From Chloroflexota bacterium (GTDB lineage: Bacteria; Chloroflexota; Anaerolineae; Anaerolineales; Villigracilaceae): a stretch of 8,766 nt of DNA. Shown here piece by piece: positions 5,542 to 8,766 of the stretch. A program made the translations under genes and the position numbers. The stretch is from assembly GCA_021796315.1 (NCBI GenBank), contig JAJYOH010000219.1, positions 1-8,766 on the forward strand, in the 5' to 3' direction. Every line of letters starts with the position of its first letter. Within the stretch, counting starts at the first letter, position 1. The notes under the pieces were generated by a model. It searched no databases, was not told where the DNA came from, and saw only the letters and a list, made by a program, of their open reading frames with translations.

Positions 5542-5575
5542 TTTGAAGGAAAGGAGGGAGATATGCCAGCATTAA
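5516..5575 (+). CDS. Possible 19-residue leader ORF overlapping the ssb start
   Basis: ATG at 5516 preceded by AAAAGGAG with 7 nt spacing, as good a ribosome site as any in the window. It encodes MTRNIASKSLKERREICQH and ends at TAA 5573-5575, overlapping the first 13 bases of ssb in another frame. The ssb Shine-Dalgarno (AAGGAGGGAG) lies within its last codons. This is the arrangement of a translationally coupled leader peptide. The peptide is basic and has no recognisable attenuator codon run. It may instead be a chance ORF, or a decayed duplicate of the ssb initiation region, since both sites read GGAG then GATATG. Confidence 0.35.
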   Translation: MTRNIASKSLKERREICQH

Positions 5576-5943
5576 ATCGCGTGCAACTGATCGGGCGTCT
5601 CGGTAAGGAACCTGAGACGCGCTTCACACCCAATGGCAAGAAAGTAGCCCATTTTAGCGTCGCCGTTTCGCAACGCTGGAAAAGCGGAAGCGAGACCAAG
5701 GAATACACTGAATGGGTCTACGTTGAAGCTTGGGGTCGCCTAGCCGAAGTCTGCGAACAGTATCTCAAGAAAGGCAGCCTGATCTATCTCGAAGGGCGGC
5801 TCAAGACGGATAAATATGAAGACAAGGGCGAGACCAAATATTCCACAAAGGTTGTCGCCCTTTTGCTCCAGTTCCTCGACAGGAAACCAACTGACGAACC
5901 AGTGATGGCAGTTGACGAAGAACAAGCCGAGTACGAAATATAA
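5563..5943 (+). CDS. ssb: Single-stranded DNA-binding protein
   Basis: 126 residues with one OB-fold. SSB coats single-stranded DNA during replication, recombination and repair. Family marks are LNRVQLIGRLGKEPETRFTP (4-23), VAHFSVAVSQRW (28-39), EWVYVEAWGRLAEVCEQYLK (50-69), KGSLIYLEGRLKTDKYED (70-87) and the closing VVALLLQFLDRK (97-108). The start has a very strong AAGGAGGGAG site. The C-terminal region is unusually short (about 18 residues after the OB-fold) and ends DEEQAEYEI. It is acidic but lacks the Pro-Phe tip that recruits repair and replication partners in most bacterial SSBs. That could mean an accessory SSB, with a canonical copy elsewhere in the genome, or lineage-specific loss. 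It is followed 10 bp later by a strong terminator. Confidence 0.96.
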   Translation: MPALNRVQLIGRLGKEPETRFTPNGKKVAHFSVAVSQRWKSGSETKEYTEWVYVEAWGRLAEVCEQYLKKGSLIYLEGRLKTDKYEDKGETKYSTKVVALLLQFLDRKPTDEPVMAVDEEQAEYEI

Positions 5944-5953
5944 AAGCTTCAGC

Positions 5954-5989
5954 AAAAGCCGGACGTATGTACGTCCGGCTTTTATTTTG
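5954..5989 (+). terminator. Strong intrinsic terminator after ssb
   Basis: Perfect 14-bp inverted repeat: AAAAGCCGGACGTA (5954-5967) and TACGTCCGGCTTTT (5970-5983), followed by ATTTTG. The GC-rich core and T-rich tail mark a classical rho-independent terminator. The flanking A-run could make it work on both strands. Confidence 0.93.
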
Positions 5990-6009
5990 TTATAGGACGA
6001 AGGTACTGC

Positions 6010-6078
6010 ATGACCGAGGACGGATTGTTCAAGCCACACACGGAGGTTATTATCGAAACACCTAACCAACAAAAATAA
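6010..6078 (+). CDS. Possible 22-residue small ORF upstream of the 136-residue hypothetical gene
   Basis: ATG at 6010 with GAAGG about 6 nt upstream and TAA at 6076-6078. The peptide starts MTEDGLFKPHTEVIIE and is acidic with no known motif. A weak extended -10 (TGTTATAGG, 5988-5996) lies just before it, after the ssb terminator. It may be a leader ORF for the next gene, 16 bp downstream, or chance. Confidence 0.22.
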   Translation: MTEDGLFKPHTEVIIETPNQQK

Positions 6079-6094
6079 AAAAGGAGAAAACATC

Positions 6095-6505
6095 ATGTTC
6101 GGACGAAAGATCGAAAAAGATCCACAGAAAGCTCTTGACCAGGCCAACAAGACTTTGAATAACCCTTTAGTCAAAGGCTTGAACAAAGCCTTCATGGGAA
6201 AAGATTTTGTCGAGCAGACCGATAATGCCATGGCTCAGGCACAGAACGCAATCGACATGCAGAAGCAATTTCAGAACCCGGATGGCATGGAAACGACAGC
6301 CGTGGTTACGGCCATTCAGGATACCGGCAAAATGATCAACGACAATCCGGTTGTCGTGTTGAGTCTGACGATCAATGCTGCATACGGCGGCGCCTTACCC
6401 GTGACCGGCGAAACCATAGTCTCAAAGATTGCCATCCCGCGCGCAGGCGATACGATCAGGATCAAATACAACCCCACCAATCCCATGCAGTTTACTGTTA
6501 TCTAA
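6095..6505 (+). CDS. Hypothetical protein, helical N-terminus with C-terminal beta domain, 136 residues
   Basis: No family recognised with certainty. The start has AAAAAAGGAG with 8 nt spacing. No signal peptide, no membrane helix, no Cys. Residues 1-60 are polar, Gln/Asn/Lys-rich and predicted helical (DPQKALDQANKTLNNP, QTDNAMAQAQNAIDMQKQF). Residues 66-136 look like a beta domain with a recognisable pattern: TAVVTAIQDTGKMINDNPVV, LSLTI, then VSKIAIPRAGDTIRIKYNPT and NPMQFTVI. The order 'dTG..iN.nPvv.l.l.......iP..Gd.i.vkYnPtnP' recalls domains that in other bacteria follow membrane segments ('TG..vNG.P...V.yDP.dP'), but here a soluble helical segment stands in that place. It is transcribed alone between the ssb terminator and a terminator shared with pepF. 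Confidence 0.8.
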   Translation: MFGRKIEKDPQKALDQANKTLNNPLVKGLNKAFMGKDFVEQTDNAMAQAQNAIDMQKQFQNPDGMETTAVVTAIQDTGKMINDNPVVVLSLTINAAYGGALPVTGETIVSKIAIPRAGDTIRIKYNPTNPMQFTVI

Positions 6506-6537
6506 ATCACACAATTACAAATATTTTTATTGGTATA

Positions 6538-6584
6538 AAACCTGCGGATGATTTTCATCCACAGGTTTATTTAATTTATTTTTT
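6538..6584. terminator. Bidirectional hairpin terminator between the hypothetical gene and pepF
   Basis: AAACCTGCGGATGA (6538-6551) pairs with TCATCCACAGGTTT (6555-6568) over 14 positions with one mismatch and a 3-base loop. On the plus strand a T-rich run follows (to 6584), which serves the gene ending at 6505. On the minus strand TTTTATA follows, a weaker signal for pepF, whose stop is at 6571-6573 inside the element. Confidence 0.85.
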
Positions 6585-8334
6585 CCAGTTCGCCGATCAA
6601 TTTTTCCAGCACATCAAAACCGCCCTGCCAGAATTTTGCCGAACGAATATCGATGCCCGCATCCGCTAAAATCTTGGCCGGAGCTTCCGATCCACCCGCC
6701 GACAGGATCTTTAGGTATTTCGGCTTGAATGAATCGCCTTCGACTTTGAATTGTTGATACAGTGAGAATACCAGCAATTGTCCAAAGGCATAAGCGTACA
6801 CATAAAATGGCGTGTGATAGATATGCGGAATCGTAACCCATTCCCACTTGAACTCATCGCTCAATTCCACTGCATCGCCAAATTGCTCCTTCAAATTTTC
6901 AAAATAAGCCGCGGATATTTCATCCACTGAGGCGTTCTTCTGGATCATCTCATGCACCTGCTTTTCGAACATCGCAAAATACGACTGGCGCATAATGGTT
7001 GCATAGGCATCGTCCATCTGTTTGAACAAAACATCGCGGCGCACGGCTTCGTCGGTCTCTTCGCTCAACAATTTATCGGTCAGCATCATTTCGCCGAATG
7101 TGGACGCCGTTTCAGCCAGCGGCAGGGACGATTGAAATGTAAATGTGGTGTGATGCCCAGCCAACATCGAGTGAATGGCATGTCCAAGTTCGTGCGCCAT
7201 CGTTGCCACGTCGCGCGCACGACCCTGGTAGTTGAGTAATACGTATGGCGTCATTTCTGGAACGACCGACCAGCAAAATGCGCCGCTGTCCTTGCCTTTG
7301 CGGATTTCTCCATCCAGATGATTCTGATCCAAAACTCGACGCGCCAGTTCGGCGATCTTCGGATCGAATGAACCAAACGCTTCAAACACCATTTGAGCGG
7401 CCGCGTCGAACTCGAACTTTTTCTCCGCTTTGGTTACCGGCGCATAAATATCGTAGCGGCGCAATTTGTCCACGCCGATTTGTTTGGCCTTGATCTTGAA
7501 ATAACGCTGGAACAGTTTGGTATTCTTTCTTGCCACGTCCAGCAAGGCATTAACCGCTTCGTCGGGAATATCATTTCCGAGATTGCGCGCCGAGATGGCG
7601 CTGGGAAATTTACGCAAGGAAACATTCTCGTTATGCCAGTCACGTACCAGCGCCTGATACATCTGTCCGAGGATTTGAACGTCTGCACCGAAGATGCGGA
7701 ATTGTTCCTGGTAACTGCGCGCACGTTCATCCGGGTCGGCGCTGTTGCGATAAGCCTGCAATTCTCCGGCAGTCAATTCTTTGACTTCACCATTCACTTC
7801 AAATTTAAAAACATATCGATTTGTGATCGAATCATAGAGCGTGTTGAGCGCACTGGCTCCGGTTACATTTTTAAGATTGACGATCTTCTCCTCCGCCTCA
7901 CTCAATGTGTATGGCTTGAAGTGACGGATCTCATCCAGATAATAACGATAATCGCCCGACGCATCCATCAATCGTTTGGCATTCGCGTCATCAACTTCCT
8001 TCCACCACAAACTAAAAAAGAGAGTGCGGTTTTGCATTTCGGCCGCGAATTGCTCGATGCGCCCCATCAAGGTTTGTGCGGCCTGGTCTTGTGTATCCGC
8101 CGCAAAGGACAGGCCTGCGAATGAATACAATTTACTCACGATGCGAGTCGTTTCCTCCGAAGCGCGTACCACGTCGATGAATTGTTCCGCATCCATTTCA
8201 GGTTTTAATTTGCCTCGCACGCCTTCAAAAGACGCCACCTGCTCTTCAACTTTATCGAACCCCGCTTCCAGTTCCGAGCTATCGAAGCCGGGGAAAAGAT
8301 CAGCAAGACTCCAACGTGTCTGTGTATAGGTCAT
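6571..8334 (-). CDS. pepF: Oligoendopeptidase F, M3B family zinc peptidase
   Basis: 587 residues from the ATG at 8334, a typical PepF length. It is a cytosolic zinc metallopeptidase that cleaves short peptides, used in peptide turnover. The zinc site is complete: HELGH at 381-385 (His381, catalytic Glu382, His385) in VATMAHELGHAIHSMLAGHH, with the third ligand Glu408 in LPLAETASTFGEMML. Other M3B marks are the N-terminal RWSLADLFPG (7-16), DIPDEAVNALLDVARKN (255-271), RYDIYAP (293-299), the FCWS segment (353-356) and the C-terminal substrate-binding region TPFYVYAYAFGQLLVFSLY (508-526). Start choice: GGAG lies 8 nt before 8334. An in-frame ATG at 8382 would add 16 residues encoded by a terminator hairpin and has no ribosome site, so it is rejected. 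Transcribed alone, between a terminator upstream and a shared hairpin downstream. Confidence 0.97.
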   Translation of the reverse strand: MTYTQTRWSLADLFPGFDSSELEAGFDKVEEQVASFEGVRGKLKPEMDAEQFIDVVRASEETTRIVSKLYSFAGLSFAADTQDQAAQTLMGRIEQFAAEMQNRTLFFSLWWKEVDDANAKRLMDASGDYRYYLDEIRHFKPYTLSEAEEKIVNLKNVTGASALNTLYDSITNRYVFKFEVNGEVKELTAGELQAYRNSADPDERARSYQEQFRIFGADVQILGQMYQALVRDWHNENVSLRKFPSAISARNLGNDIPDEAVNALLDVARKNTKLFQRYFKIKAKQIGVDKLRRYDIYAPVTKAEKKFEFDAAAQMVFEAFGSFDPKIAELARRVLDQNHLDGEIRKGKDSGAFCWSVVPEMTPYVLLNYQGRARDVATMAHELGHAIHSMLAGHHTTFTFQSSLPLAETASTFGEMMLTDKLLSEETDEAVRRDVLFKQMDDAYATIMRQSYFAMFEKQVHEMIQKNASVDEISAAYFENLKEQFGDAVELSDEFKWEWVTIPHIYHTPFYVYAYAFGQLLVFSLYQQFKVEGDSFKPKYLKILSAGGSEAPAKILADAGIDIRSAKFWQGGFDVLEKLIGELEKIN

Positions 8335-8346
8335 ATTGGCATCTCC

Positions 8347-8380
8347 AAAAAAATGTGCGGAGCAGGCATCCGCTCCGCAC
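8347..8380 (-). terminator. Intrinsic terminator of the gene upstream of pepF
   Basis: Arms 8355-8363 and 8372-8380 form a perfect 9-bp stem (GTGCGGAGC / GCTCCGCAC) with an 8-base loop. On the minus strand it is followed by ATTTTTTT (8347-8354), so it ends the transcript of the partial gene that stops at 8406. The T-run touches the pepF ribosome site (GGAG, 8343-8346). Confidence 0.88.
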
Positions 8381-8382
8381 AA

Positions 8383-8388
8383 ATTATA
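8383..8388 (-). promoter_or_regulatory. Candidate -10 element (TATAAT) for pepF
   Basis: Perfect TATAAT on the minus strand, between the stop of the upstream gene (8406) and its terminator hairpin. No good -35 at the usual spacing; TTGCGC (8411-8416) is 22 bp away. A start near 8376 would put the 5' end inside the first-transcribed hairpin arm. The pepF transcript could then not form the terminator. Confidence 0.45.
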
Positions 8389-8405
8389 AGTTATTTGATA
8401 TTCTT

Positions 8406-8766
8406 TTATGGCGCAACCGCAAAGTGGTTCTTCAATGTATAGTGAATATAGTTCTGCCAGAGTGGAATGATATTCGCCTGGTTATAGTCATGGTCGGAGA
8501 ACGTTTGAATGACTACCCGGCCCTGATAGCAGGTGGCAAGCGTGCCTTCATCGCTTTTCTTCGAAGAAAGACCTGCCAGCATGGTTGCATCGCCTGAGCC
8601 TGCAATCATGATCTGATCCCCGGAGCCATTCGCCCAATAACGGTTATAGTGCACGAGCGGAAGCACCTGATTGGGTTCATTAAAGATGGGATGCGTGGGC
8701 TCCCACCAGTAAACTGAATCAGCGAGGTCAAATGCCTTTCGATATTTAACACCGCATCCGCTCAGT
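8406..8766 (-). CDS. C-terminal part of an uncharacterised protein, possibly glutamine-amidotransferase-like (ThuA-type) fold
   Basis: Partial: 119 codons from the right edge to TAA at 8406-8408; the start lies outside the window. The visible part contains DLADSVYWWEPTHPIFNEPN, HYNRYWANGSGDQIMIAGSG, then GTLATCYQGRVVIQTFSDHD and the end LWQNYIHYTLKNHFAVAP. No membrane helix is seen. The order 'HPIF...', a Gly-rich segment, 'GRVVxxxxxxHD....' and a final 'W.N.I.Y.L' helix recalls the C-terminal half of ThuA / class I glutamine-amidotransferase-like domains, where the conserved His follows the last core strand. I hold this only as a possibility. It is followed by its own terminator before pepF. 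Confidence 0.75.
   Translation of the reverse strand, partial: LSGCGVKYRKAFDLADSVYWWEPTHPIFNEPNQVLPLVHYNRYWANGSGDQIMIAGSGDATMLAGLSSKKSDEGTLATCYQGRVVIQTFSDHDYNQANIIPLWQNYIHYTLKNHFAVAP

Noticed and set aside
7393..8124. 243-codon plus-strand ORF antisense to pepF
   Set aside because: The opposite strand encodes PepF with conserved motifs throughout; no ribosome site or family pattern on the plus strand.
8335..8382. 16-residue N-terminal extension of PepF from the ATG at 8382
   Set aside because: It is encoded by the terminator hairpin of the previous gene, contains non-family residues, and lacks a ribosome site; the ATG at 8334 has GGAG.

Overview
The window is an ordinary, gene-dense bacterial segment of roughly 50% GC with short intergenic gaps. 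No stretch over 300 bases lacks a gene, and I see no rRNA, tRNA, CRISPR array, IS element or phage gene. The gene mix suggests a Chloroflexota (Anaerolineae-like) chromosome: a class A penicillin-binding protein with a long cytosolic tail, PanC, paired PII-like c-di-AMP receptors, a short SSB, PepF and several lineage-restricted small proteins. The taxon is an inference from gene style, not a sequence match.

Layout. Bases 1-594 (minus) hold the N-terminal 198 residues of a class A PBP that runs off the left edge. A perfect hairpin separates it from an upstream MaoC-like hydratase gene (668-1117, minus). A divergent promoter region (1118-1242) then leads into a 792-residue MGH1/GH63-like glycoside hydrolase homologue (1243-3621, plus) whose transcript is predicted to be leaderless. 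It is followed at 38 bp by two tandem paralogues of the PII-like c-di-AMP receptor family (3660-3995 and 4046-4309). panC (4339-5172, minus) converges on that cluster.

Divergent from panC lies a 68-residue protein of unknown function (5249-5455), then an SSB gene (5563-5943). The SSB gene is preceded by a possible 19-codon leader ORF and a 9-bp inverted repeat, and followed by a strong intrinsic terminator. A 136-residue hypothetical protein (6095-6505) ends at a hairpin terminator shared with the convergent pepF (6571-8334, minus). Upstream of pepF is a terminator for the previous minus-strand gene, a partial protein running off the right edge, apparently overlapped by pepF's own -10 element.

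The points most worth following are: (i) the glycosidase homologue, which appears to have Gln where the family has its general-base Glu and carries an extra domain inside the barrel; (ii) the two c-di-AMP receptor paralogues, which have lost complementary halves of the canonical ligand pocket; (iii) the linkage of these three genes, which may couple c-di-AMP signalling to carbohydrate or compatible-solute turnover; and (iv) the structured leader before ssb. The rest is housekeeping: peptidoglycan synthesis, pantothenate synthesis, peptide turnover and DNA binding.
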